Part shown: piece by piece, positions 1 to 7,949 of the stretch
How the letters are laid out: each line of letters begins with the position of its first letter
Position numbering within the stretch: position 1 is the first letter of the stretch
Assembly: GCF_900313025.1 (NCBI RefSeq)
Contig: NZ_OMPQ01000012.1
Location: 1-64,000 of the forward strand
DNA length: 64,000 bases
Source of the DNA: Pseudophaeobacter sp. EL27
GTDB taxonomy: Bacteria; Pseudomonadota; Alphaproteobacteria; Rhodobacterales; Rhodobacteraceae
Reading direction: 5' to 3'
Position numbers and translations under genes: made by a program
Notes under the pieces: generated by a model
Seen by the model: the letters and a program-made list of their open reading frames with translations, nothing else
Told to the model about the DNA's origin: nothing
Database searches by the model: none

Positions 1-1265
1 ATACCGAAGGCCTGGTGACAGGCCTGGCCCGTCGTCTTGGTCCCTATGCCTGGGGGGTCAATGCCTTGGAGATTGACCACGAGGCGTTAAAAATTGGCCA
101 GTTTGCGCTCAAATCCTGTGAGGGCTTGACTCAGGATGGCTGTATTTTTCGGGTGCCTATGGCCGACCCGCATCCCCCGGCACTGGAGGTGCCGACCACC
201 ATCAAGGACTGCGTTGTCTATCTGACCGTGCCGCAGCGCCGTCAGGGCGCCGTCGAGGTGGATCTGAGCGGCGCTGAACGTTCAGCCAGCCGGTTGCGCC
301 CCGAAAGCCAGGAGGTCACGGATGTCACCAGCACCGAGCGCAAGCCGGTGCCGCTGAATGTTGGTAAGATGCGCCTGCAGTTTGCCCTTGGTGTTGACGA
401 TATGGCGGATCTGCTGGCGATCCCGGTGGCGCGTATCATCGAGGTGCGATCAGACAAAGAGATCGTGCTGGATCAGGCCTTTATCCCCTCCTGCCTGGAT
501 GCGCGCGCGGCCTCGGTGCTGCGCGATTTCCTGCGTGAACTCGAAGGGTTGCTGGCGCACCGCATGGAGGCACTGTCAGGTCGTTTGGCCGAGGCAGGAA
601 CGGCCCGTGGCGTAGCGGATGTCTCTGACTTTATGCTGCTTTCGGTGGTGAACCGGATGTTACCGATGATCCGGCATCTGCGTCAGATCGAAAATCTGCA
701 TCCGGAACGTCTGTATATGCTCTGTGCCGGGCTGGCGGGTGAGCTGTCGGGCTATATGGCGACGAATAAACAAGCGCCAGAGCTGCCCTCTTATACCCAT
801 GATGATCTGATGGGGTGTTTTGCGCCGCTCATTCGGGTGTTGCGGCAGTATCTCAGCTCGGTGCTGGAACAGACAGCGATTGCGATCAAACTGGAAGAGC
901 GCAAATACGGCATCTCGGTTGGGGTAATTGCGGATCGCAAATTGCTGGGCAATGCAGGGTTTGTCTTGGCGGTGAGCGCCGATCTACCGGCCGAAGACGT
1001 GCGGCGCCATTTTGCGGGCCAGGCCAAGATCGGCCCGGTTGAGGAAATTCGCCAGCTGGTCAACTCGGCCCTGCCGGGGATCACCTTGCGGCCCCTGCCA
1101 GTTGCTCCGCGTCAGATCCCCTATCATTCCGGTGTGGTCTATTTTGAGATGGATGCCGATAGCCCCTATTGGCGCAAGATGACCACCTCTGGCGGCGTGG
1201 CTGTGCATGTCTCCGGGCAGTATCCGGGGCTGAAGATGGAGCTTTGGGCCATCCGCAACAGTTGA
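1..1265 (+). CDS. tssK: Type VI secretion baseplate subunit TssK (5' truncated)
   Basis: TssK (ImpJ/VasE family) joins the T6SS baseplate wedges to the TssJLM membrane complex in the cytoplasm. The visible protein has the family's N-terminal shoulder region (RRLGPYAWGVNALEID, then a strand rich in LxVP) and the all-helical middle segment (VNRMLPMIRHLRQIENLHP, EERKYGI) that leads to the C-terminal head. The reading frame is open to base 3, and the family usually begins about 30 residues earlier with a WxEGMFLxPQHFQ-type motif, so the GTG at 15 is not the real start. The gene is truncated by the window edge and not broken. It is followed 69 bases later by tssL, which supports the assignment. 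Confidence is high. Confidence 0.93.
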   Translation, partial: TEGLVTGLARRLGPYAWGVNALEIDHEALKIGQFALKSCEGLTQDGCIFRVPMADPHPPALEVPTTIKDCVVYLTVPQRRQGAVEVDLSGAERSASRLRPESQEVTDVTSTERKPVPLNVGKMRLQFALGVDDMADLLAIPVARIIEVRSDKEIVLDQAFIPSCLDARAASVLRDFLRELEGLLAHRMEALSGRLAEAGTARGVADVSDFMLLSVVNRMLPMIRHLRQIENLHPERLYMLCAGLAGELSGYMATNKQAPELPSYTHDDLMGCFAPLIRVLRQYLSSVLEQTAIAIKLEERKYGISVGVIADRKLLGNAGFVLAVSADLPAEDVRRHFAGQAKIGPVEEIRQLVNSALPGITLRPLPVAPRQIPYHSGVVYFEMDADSPYWRKMTTSGGVAVHVSGQYPGLKMELWAIRNS

Positions 1266-1334
1266 GGCAAGCAGGTTTATGAATTCTCCGCTGCGGTGGG
1301 GGGTTTAGGTAATTTGGTGAGTGGGTAAAAGAAC

Positions 1335-2768
1335 ATGGGTGATTATGACGACCCCTTTGCGGAACCGGGTGATACCGATAAAACGGTGATCCGCCCCAAT
1401 CCCGGTGGACGCCGACCTGCAACTGCGCAGCCCTCTCCTGTTGCGGCGCCAGCTTCCGGCGGTGGTCCAGAGAGTGCTGGGGGTGCGGGTGAGGATGCCT
1501 TTGGTGTGCCCCAGGCCGCCACAGCCCAAAGCAGCCAATCTGCCGGCGCCGCCACTGGCAAAGCAACACCCATTGCGCTGACGGGGATGAACCCTCTGGC
1601 GGCCTGTGCCTCGACCCTGTTTGCCCTGATCAGCCGCATTCGCAACCGGGCACAGCATATGGATCCGGATGGGTTGCGCAAAAACGTGGTGGCCGAGGTG
1701 CGCGCCTTTGAAAACCGCGCCTTGCAGACAGGAATTGCAGCGCAGACGGTAAAAGTAGCCCGTTATGCACTTTGCGCGACTTTGGATGACGTGGTGCTGA
1801 ACACGCCCTGGGGCGGGCAGTCCAGCTGGGGGCTACAGTCCATGGTGGGGACTTTTCATCGCGAAACTGTTGGCGGTGACCGGTTTTACGATCTTTTGGC
1901 GCGGCTGGAAAAGGAACCCGGCGCCAATATCGACATGCTGGAGTTTCTCTACATGTGCATGTCGTTGGGATTTGAAGGCCGCTTGCGCATTGAGCAAGGC
2001 GGTCCGGAAAAGCACCTGCAAATTCGAGCCGCCTTGGCCCGTATTCTGCGCAATCAGCGCGGCCCGATCGAGCGGGATTTGTCGCCGCATTGGGAAGGGG
2101 TGATCAAGCCTTTCAAGGTTTTGTCTGCCTGGCGTCTGGTCTGGATCGCCCTGGTGGTTACATCTGTCTTGCTGGTGGCGCAGTTTCTGGGGCTGAGTTG
2201 GGCCCTGTCCAACCAGACCGGAAATGTAGTGGGCCAGTTGAGTATCGTGGATGCAGGGCCACGGGTCGAGTTGGAACGCCGAGCCCCGCCCCCTCCGCCG
2301 CCGCCTCCTATTCAGACGCTCGAAGAACAGGTGGCAAAGGTCGCGGGTTTTCTGGAGCCGGAGATTGCAGAGGGCATCGTTCAGGTTTTCCAGAAGGGCA
2401 ATACGCTGATCATTCGCCTCGCAGGTTCGGGGATGTTTGGCTCTGGCTCTGACCAGCTGAGCAAAGCCTTCAAAACGCCGGTGGCCCGGGTTGCCGAGGC
2501 GCTGAACGGCGAAAAAGGACAGATCATTGTCGCGGGTCACTCGGACAATATCCCGATCCGGTCCTCGCGCTTTCCTTCCAATATGGCGCTGTCACTGGCG
2601 CGGGCCAAATCGGTGATGACGGGCATGGCCCGGGTCTTTGACAACCCTGATCGTCTTTCTGCCGAGGGACGTGCCGAGAAAGAGCCGATTGCCGACAACG
2701 GCACCAAAGCCGGGCGGGCCAAGAACCGCCGTATCGAGATCTTGCTGGTGCAGGAGGTTGACCAATGA
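1335..2768 (+). CDS. tssL: TssL (DotU/IcmH) with C-terminal OmpA-like peptidoglycan-binding domain
   Basis: Inner-membrane component of the T6SS TssJLM complex, 477 aa. Residues 1-80 are a disordered Ala/Gly/Pro-rich leader. Residues about 85-255 are the cytoplasmic helical DotU domain (AEVRAFENRA, YALCATLDDVVL, MLEFLYMCMSLGFEGR). One membrane helix lies near 265-288, then a polyproline stretch (residues about 317-324) and an OmpA/Pal-type domain from about 340 to the end (GHSDNIPI, LSLARAKSV, GRAKNRRIEILL). The OmpA domain would anchor the complex to peptidoglycan; many TssL proteins lack it, so this is the extended form. The start is the ATG after a purine-rich GTAAAAGAAC. The stop overlaps tssM by 4 bases (ATGA), which indicates translational coupling. 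Confidence 0.95.
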   Translation: MGDYDDPFAEPGDTDKTVIRPNPGGRRPATAQPSPVAAPASGGGPESAGGAGEDAFGVPQAATAQSSQSAGAATGKATPIALTGMNPLAACASTLFALISRIRNRAQHMDPDGLRKNVVAEVRAFENRALQTGIAAQTVKVARYALCATLDDVVLNTPWGGQSSWGLQSMVGTFHRETVGGDRFYDLLARLEKEPGANIDMLEFLYMCMSLGFEGRLRIEQGGPEKHLQIRAALARILRNQRGPIERDLSPHWEGVIKPFKVLSAWRLVWIALVVTSVLLVAQFLGLSWALSNQTGNVVGQLSIVDAGPRVELERRAPPPPPPPPIQTLEEQVAKVAGFLEPEIAEGIVQVFQKGNTLIIRLAGSGMFGSGSDQLSKAFKTPVARVAEALNGEKGQIIVAGHSDNIPIRSSRFPSNMALSLARAKSVMTGMARVFDNPDRLSAEGRAEKEPIADNGTKAGRAKNRRIEILLVQEVDQ

Positions 2769-5700
2769 TCCGCCGCTATCTTTTGCCCCTGTTTAGATCG
2801 CTTTATTCGGCGCTGATCCTTCTGGCGATTGCGCTTTCGGCCTGCACCTGGTTCTTTGCGCCCTATATTGGCGGCGCAGAATGGCGTCCCTTTGACAGTA
2901 TCCAGGCGCGGGTGATCACCATTGCGGTGATCTGGATCGTTATCCTTTTCATCATAGGGCTGGTGTTCTGGCTGCGTCGCCGTCGCGACCGGGCGATGGC
3001 TGATGACATGGTTGAGGCGGTGGATATCGTTGATGATGACGATGTGATGCTGGAGGAAATCGGCGAGCTGCGTGGCAAATTCAAACAGGCCATGACAGAG
3101 CTGCGTAAATCCAAAAACGGGCGGCGACACCTGAATGTGCTGCCCTGGTATGTGATCATCGGCCCGCCCGGATCCGGGAAAACCACGGCAATTGTCAATT
3201 CCGGCCTGCAGTTTCCGCTGGCGGACAAGCTGGGCAAGGCGGCAATTGGCGGGGTGGGCGGCACGCGCAACTGCGATTGGTGGTTTACCAATGAGGCGGT
3301 GCTGATCGACACAGCTGGGCGCTACACCACTCAGGAAAGTGACGCTGAGGCAGATAATGCCGCCTGGCTCGGCTTTTTGGGGCTCTTGAAAAAGTACCGT
3401 AAACGCCAGCCGATCAACGGCGCTCTGGTGGCGATCTCGCTGTCGGATCTGTCGCTTCAGGACGAGGTAACGCAGAAATCCCATGCCCAAGCGGTGCGCA
3501 GGCGCCTGTCCGAGCTGCGCGAGCGGCTTGGCGTGCGGTTCCCGGTCTATGTTCTGTTCACTAAGGCGGATCTGATCGCGGGTTTTCAGGAGTATTTTGA
3601 CGCCCTGGGCAAGGAGGAACGCGAGCAGGTCTGGGGCTTTACCCTGCCTCTGATCAAAAGCAAAAAAGACCCTGCAGGGATTGAACATTTCGACGATGAG
3701 TTTGCCGGGCTGCTGGGCCAGATGAACGCCCAACTCTTGGAAAAAATGCAGAATGAGACCGATCACCAACGCCGGGCGTTGGTGGCGGGGTTCCCCTCAC
3801 AGGTGGCCTCGATGCGGGCTGTGGCCAAGGAGTTTCTAACCGAGGTCTTTCAGGACAACCGCTATGAGCAACGTCAGATGCTGCGCGGTGTCTATTTCAC
3901 ATCTGGCACCCAGGAGGGGACGCCCATTGACCGGCTGATGCTGGGCATGGCGCAGACCTTTGGCATTGGCCGACAGGCGATCGGTACCGGGCAGGGAACT
4001 GGGCGCTCGTTCTTTTTGACCCGACTGTTTGAGGGCGTGTTGTTCCCTGAGGCGGGCCTGGTGTCCGCTGATGATAAGGTCGAGCGACGTTATCGCTGGA
4101 CGCGGCGTCTGGCCATCACAGCAACGGTTTTGGTGGCTGCGGCCATGGGCGGAATTTGGGTGAATTCCTATTTTCAAAACGCTGAGTTTATTCGCACGGC
4201 TGAAGCAAAGGTGGTCGATTATCAGGCCAGAGCCGCAACCCTGCCGCCAAGCCCGGTTGGTGATACGGATTTGGTGCCGGTGGCAGAGGCGCTCAATCTG
4301 TTGCGCGATATGCCGGGCAATCCGGTGCTGGCAGATCCAAAGCCCGAGCGCGCGATGACCTATGGGCTGTATCAGGGCGAGGTGATCGGCACCCAAACAG
4401 CGCAGACCTACCGTGCAGCGCTCAATCAACGCCTGCTGCCGCGGCTTCTGGTCCGTTTGGAAGAGCAGATCGAAGGCAATGTGAACAATCCGGATGTGCT
4501 GTATGAAGCGCTGAAAATCTATCTGATGCTGGGTCTGCAGGGGCCAATGAACCCGGATCTGGTCAAGGAATGGATGCGGCTGGACTGGGAGTTGGTGGCC
4601 TATCCCGGCGCCGCGCGCGCGCAGTTGCGCAGTGACCTGATGGATCACATGTCGGCGCTGCTGTCGCAGCCGATGGAAGAAATTGCCCTCAATGGCCCTT
4701 TGGTGGAGCAGGCGCAGAATATCCTGTCGGAGATGCCGCTGGCGCAGCGGGTCTACAACGGTATCGTCAACTCCAATCAGGCAACCAGCCTGCCGAAGTG
4801 GCGGTTGACGGAGATTGGTGGCCCCTCGGTCAAACGGGTTTTAGTGCGCAGTTCCGGCAAGCCGCTGAACGAAGGCGTCGAGGGTATCTTTACCTATGAT
4901 GGCTTTAACAACGTGTTCCTGCCTGAGGCCGTCAGCGTTTCCGAACGGGTCCAGAACGAGGCTTGGGTGCTGGGCGAGCGCGCCGGGGATGGCCAGAGCG
5001 AATCGGCGCTTTTGGCACTCAGCCGCGATGTGCTGGATCTCTACTACAACGACTATATCAGCCGCTACGATCAGGTTTTGGGGGATGTGGACATTGTTCC
5101 GCTGGAATCGCTCAGCCATGCGGTTGAGGTGACAAATGTTCTCTCGGGTCCAACCTCCCCGATCATGAATATCCTGACCGAAATCAGCCGCGAAACCCGC
5201 CTGGCCGAGAACCGTTCAGCTCTGGATTCTGCCTCTCTGAACGAAGGTGTTTCGCAGGTTGTTGGCATCGAGACCCGCTCTGGCCTGTCCATTCAAGGAC
5301 AGATCCTGCTTGAGGCTTTGATCAGCTCTGCCGCCAATGCGCCGGGAGAGGCCCCCAAGCCGCCGGGATCCTATGTTCAGGAACGCTTTCAATGGCTGCA
5401 TGATTTGGTGGTCCGCCTGGAAGGGCAGCCCTCGCGTCTGGACGATCTGATGGGCTCTTTGCAGCTGGTTTACCAAGAGCTGAACAAGATGTCGTTCAGC
5501 GGCGTCGCCTCGGGTGAGAGCGGTCAGGCCTTGTTGCAGTTCCAGCAGACAGCCTCGCGGATTGATGGGCCTATCCAACGTTGGGCAACCCAGATTTCGT
5601 CAGGCTCCTCGGGTATTACATCTGAGGGAACGCGGGCATCGATCAATGCGCGTTGGCAATCTGCGGTATTGCCCTTTTGCCAAAAGGCGCTGGACAACCG

Positions 5701-6337
5701 ATATCCGTTCAATCGCCGTGCCCGCGCCGATGTGGCGATGGCGGATTTTGCAAAACTCTTTGCGCCGGGTGGGCTGATCGACGGTTTTTTTGATGAGAAC
5801 CTGCTCAAATATGTGGATACGCGCAGTCGCCCATGGACCTGGAAACGGGTGAATGACGTTGATCTGGGGATCAGTCAGGCAGTGTTGCAGCAGATGCAAT
5901 ATGCGGCTGAAATCCGGGATGCCTTCTTTAATGGTGCAGCCACTCCTTTGGTGCAATTCCAGATCACACCTAAGGCGCTAGACCCCAAGGCCAAGGAAGT
6001 GTTGTTGGAAATTGATGGCACAAAGGTCAGCTACAATCACCGGATGGGGCAGCCCACGCCAGTTTCTGTGAGGTGGCCAGGATCAGTCGGCCTGGCGCGG
6101 ATCACTCTGCTGCCGCAGCGGCGCGGCAATGAAAACACAATGTCGCGCGACGGGCCCTGGGCCTGGTTCCGGCTGCTTGATGCAGCAGAAGTGCGGCGCA
6201 CCAATGTCAGCGATCGGCGCCGGGTGAACTTTCGCGTAGGTGGCCGACTGGCGCTGTTTGAGCTGCAATCGGGATCGGTGGTGAACCCCTTTGCCTTGCC
6301 TGCCATGGCAAAATTCCGCTGCCCGAAGTCGATGTAA
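2765..6337 (+). CDS. tssM: TssM (IcmF/VasK) T6SS membrane-complex ATPase-like protein
   Basis: Large inner-membrane core of the T6SS membrane complex, 1190 aa, the normal family length. Membrane helices are visible at about 7-27, 50-70 and 449-470. The cytoplasmic loop between the second and third carries a P-loop, GPPGSGKT at about 133-140, and a Walker-B-like DTAGRY near 182-187, so it keeps nucleotide-binding residues that some TssM proteins have lost. The rest (from 470) is the periplasmic IcmF-related region and C-terminal beta domain that contacts the TssJ lipoprotein. It sits between tssL (4-base overlap) and tagF (1-base overlap), all in one operon. No tssJ gene is present in the window. 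Confidence 0.96.
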   Translation: MIRRYLLPLFRSLYSALILLAIALSACTWFFAPYIGGAEWRPFDSIQARVITIAVIWIVILFIIGLVFWLRRRRDRAMADDMVEAVDIVDDDDVMLEEIGELRGKFKQAMTELRKSKNGRRHLNVLPWYVIIGPPGSGKTTAIVNSGLQFPLADKLGKAAIGGVGGTRNCDWWFTNEAVLIDTAGRYTTQESDAEADNAAWLGFLGLLKKYRKRQPINGALVAISLSDLSLQDEVTQKSHAQAVRRRLSELRERLGVRFPVYVLFTKADLIAGFQEYFDALGKEEREQVWGFTLPLIKSKKDPAGIEHFDDEFAGLLGQMNAQLLEKMQNETDHQRRALVAGFPSQVASMRAVAKEFLTEVFQDNRYEQRQMLRGVYFTSGTQEGTPIDRLMLGMAQTFGIGRQAIGTGQGTGRSFFLTRLFEGVLFPEAGLVSADDKVERRYRWTRRLAITATVLVAAAMGGIWVNSYFQNAEFIRTAEAKVVDYQARAATLPPSPVGDTDLVPVAEALNLLRDMPGNPVLADPKPERAMTYGLYQGEVIGTQTAQTYRAALNQRLLPRLLVRLEEQIEGNVNNPDVLYEALKIYLMLGLQGPMNPDLVKEWMRLDWELVAYPGAARAQLRSDLMDHMSALLSQPMEEIALNGPLVEQAQNILSEMPLAQRVYNGIVNSNQATSLPKWRLTEIGGPSVKRVLVRSSGKPLNEGVEGIFTYDGFNNVFLPEAVSVSERVQNEAWVLGERAGDGQSESALLALSRDVLDLYYNDYISRYDQVLGDVDIVPLESLSHAVEVTNVLSGPTSPIMNILTEISRETRLAENRSALDSASLNEGVSQVVGIETRSGLSIQGQILLEALISSAANAPGEAPKPPGSYVQERFQWLHDLVVRLEGQPSRLDDLMGSLQLVYQELNKMSFSGVASGESGQALLQFQQTASRIDGPIQRWATQISSGSSGITSEGTRASINARWQSAVLPFCQKALDNRYPFNRRARADVAMADFAKLFAPGGLIDGFFDENLLKYVDTRSRPWTWKRVNDVDLGISQAVLQQMQYAAEIRDAFFNGAATPLVQFQITPKALDPKAKEVLLEIDGTKVSYNHRMGQPTPVSVRWPGSVGLARITLLPQRRGNENTMSRDGPWAWFRLLDAAEVRRTNVSDRRRVNFRVGGRLALFELQSGSVVNPFALPAMAKFRCPKSM

Positions 6338-7023
6338 TGGCAGCGGGGTTTGGAGCTTTTGGCAAGATGCCCGACGTCGGAGATTTCTTTCGGCTCAACG
6401 TGTCTGGCGGCTTTGTGCGGGTCTGGGACAACTGGCTGCAGCAGTTGCTGATGGAAGGGCAGGCCCAATATGGGGCCGGTTTTGACACCCACTACATGTC
6501 GGCGCCGCTCTGGCGGTTTACCCTGGCGGCTGGCCTGGCTGGTCCTAGCAAGATCATGGGGGTTCTGATGCCTTCGGTGGATCGTGTGGGACGTCGCTTC
6601 CCGCTGACCCTGGTGCTGCCTTTGGACACTCCTGGCCCCCCGGCCTTGGACCATTTGCGCGAAGGTGCGCTGTTCGAAAACCTGGAAGAAATTGCCCTCT
6701 CGACGCTTGAAAACGGCATGACGAAATCGCGGCTTGAAGAAGACCTTCAGGCCATAGAGGTCCCAGGTTTACGGGCCTCGGTGCCGCTGCGGCACGAAGG
6801 GGAGACCCTGGTCCTCACGGGTAGCGGCGGTGATGATGCTTTGGTTGCGACCCATCTTGCAGGGGCTTTGCTGGCAAAACAGGTGCCCGGTGGCGGTGTC
6901 TGGAGCACCCATCTGGAGAGCGGACCACGGATGATGGTCAAAGTGGATTTGCCGTTGGGGCGGGCGGGATCCGGGTTGTTTGACCTGGCAGCACCAATTT
7001 GGCGGGAGGCCCAGCCGATATGA
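6337..7023 (+). CDS. tagF: TagF, T6SS post-translational repressor family
   Basis: TagF-family protein (BMA_A0400 type), 228 aa. The N-terminal signature GAFGKMPDVGDFFRLNV followed by WDNWLQ matches the family pattern GxxGKxPxxGDF...WDxWL. In Pseudomonas aeruginosa TagF holds T6SS off by binding the FHA scaffold, in parallel with the PpkA/PppA phosphorylation switch. Both of those partners are next door here. Only the TagF domain is present; in some alphaproteobacteria the domain is fused to a PppA phosphatase, whereas here the phosphatase is a separate downstream gene. The ATG overlaps the tssM stop by one base, and the stop overlaps pppA as ATGA. It is cytoplasmic and has no signal peptide. 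Confidence 0.9.
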   Translation: MAAGFGAFGKMPDVGDFFRLNVSGGFVRVWDNWLQQLLMEGQAQYGAGFDTHYMSAPLWRFTLAAGLAGPSKIMGVLMPSVDRVGRRFPLTLVLPLDTPGPPALDHLREGALFENLEEIALSTLENGMTKSRLEEDLQAIEVPGLRASVPLRHEGETLVLTGSGGDDALVATHLAGALLAKQVPGGGVWSTHLESGPRMMVKVDLPLGRAGSGLFDLAAPIWREAQPI

Positions 7024-7742
7024 CAGATGTCCGGACTTACCGTTTTGTGGCGCAGACCCATGTGGGGCTGAAACGAAAGGTGAATGAGGATGCATTCCTT
7101 GCTTTGCCGGATCACCACATCTGGCTGGTTTCTGACGGAATGGGGGGGCATCAGGCCGGTGATTATGCCAGCGCTTTGATCGTGGATACGGTGGCGTCAC
7201 TGCCGCTTGGACTCGATCCGGCGGCAAGGATGCATGGGCTGCGGGATCGAATACAGACTGCCCACCGGGCAATTCAGGCCGAGGCACAGGCGCGGGGAGG
7301 GGGCACCATCGGCGCGACGGTTGTGGCTCTTGTGCTGGCAAATGGTCATTTCCTCGGCCTCTGGGCGGGGGACAGCCGTCTCTATCGATTGCGAGATGGC
7401 GTGATCGAGCTTCTGACCAGCGATCACTCTGCTGTGGCTGACTACGTTCTGGCCGGCAAGATGGATTGGGACGAAGCCGATCAACATCCCCATGCCAATG
7501 CGATCACCAGGGCAGTTGGGGTCGGCGAAGAGCTGGAGCTGGATAAGATCCGGGGTGTTGTGGAGGCCGGCGATCGGTTCCTGATCTGTTCAGACGGGCT
7601 GACCAAATACGCAACCTTCCCTATTCTGCAGGAGGTGCTGTCGACAACTCCGCTGGAAACCGTTGGTGATCGCCTGCTGCAAGTAGCCCTGGAGGGAGGC
7701 GGAGCAGACAATATCTCCCACATCGTCGTGGATGTGATCTGA
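7020..7742 (+). CDS. pppA: PP2C-family Ser/Thr phosphatase, T6SS PppA type
   Basis: Metal-dependent PP2C phosphatase, 240 aa from the chosen start. Motifs appear in family order: NEDAF near the N-terminus, SDGMGGHQAGDYAS, GDSRLYRL, DHS, then SDGLTKY and a C-terminal ADNISHIVVDV. The aspartates that bind Mg/Mn are all present. In T6SS clusters PppA dephosphorylates the FHA protein and opposes PpkA. An open frame extends 21 bases upstream, but the ATG at 7020 makes the ATGA overlap with tagF seen throughout this operon, so it was preferred. Soluble and cytoplasmic. It is the last plus-strand gene of the operon and converges with ppkA. Confidence 0.92.
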   Translation: MTDVRTYRFVAQTHVGLKRKVNEDAFLALPDHHIWLVSDGMGGHQAGDYASALIVDTVASLPLGLDPAARMHGLRDRIQTAHRAIQAEAQARGGGTIGATVVALVLANGHFLGLWAGDSRLYRLRDGVIELLTSDHSAVADYVLAGKMDWDEADQHPHANAITRAVGVGEELELDKIRGVVEAGDRFLICSDGLTKYATFPILQEVLSTTPLETVGDRLLQVALEGGGADNISHIVVDVI

Positions 7743-7761
7743 CCGGACCTGTGCGACAAAA

Positions 7762-7793
7762 AAGGTGCTGTTCTAGTGGGAGATCAGCACCTT
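7762..7793 (-). terminator. Rho-independent terminator downstream of ppkA
   Basis: A 9-bp perfect stem (AAGGTGCTG / CAGCACCTT) encloses a 14-base loop. Read on the minus strand the right arm runs into six consecutive T residues, so it fits a terminator for the minus-strand kinase gene that ends about 155 bases upstream. It may also stop plus-strand transcription from the tss operon, although it lacks a T tract in that direction. Confidence 0.6.
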
Positions 7794-7949
7794 CGTTGGC
7801 TGGATGAGGCTTCTGTGAACCCTCTCCATAGCTATGAATTCCGATGTCTCTCTCCAAGAACCTGCAATGGCATGCTCTAGAGCAACTTCAAACGCCTGGC
7901 TTTCTTCCTACTGTGTGCTGGCTAAACCACTTTGAAGATGCAGAGGTGG

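Noticed and set aside
2537-3769. 410-codon minus-strand frame over tssL/tssM
   Set aside because: Composition is that of an antisense shadow; tssL and tssM are certain on the other strand.
6999-7019. Longer start for pppA
   Set aside because: It adds seven residues with no homology and loses the ATGA overlap seen at the other operon joints.
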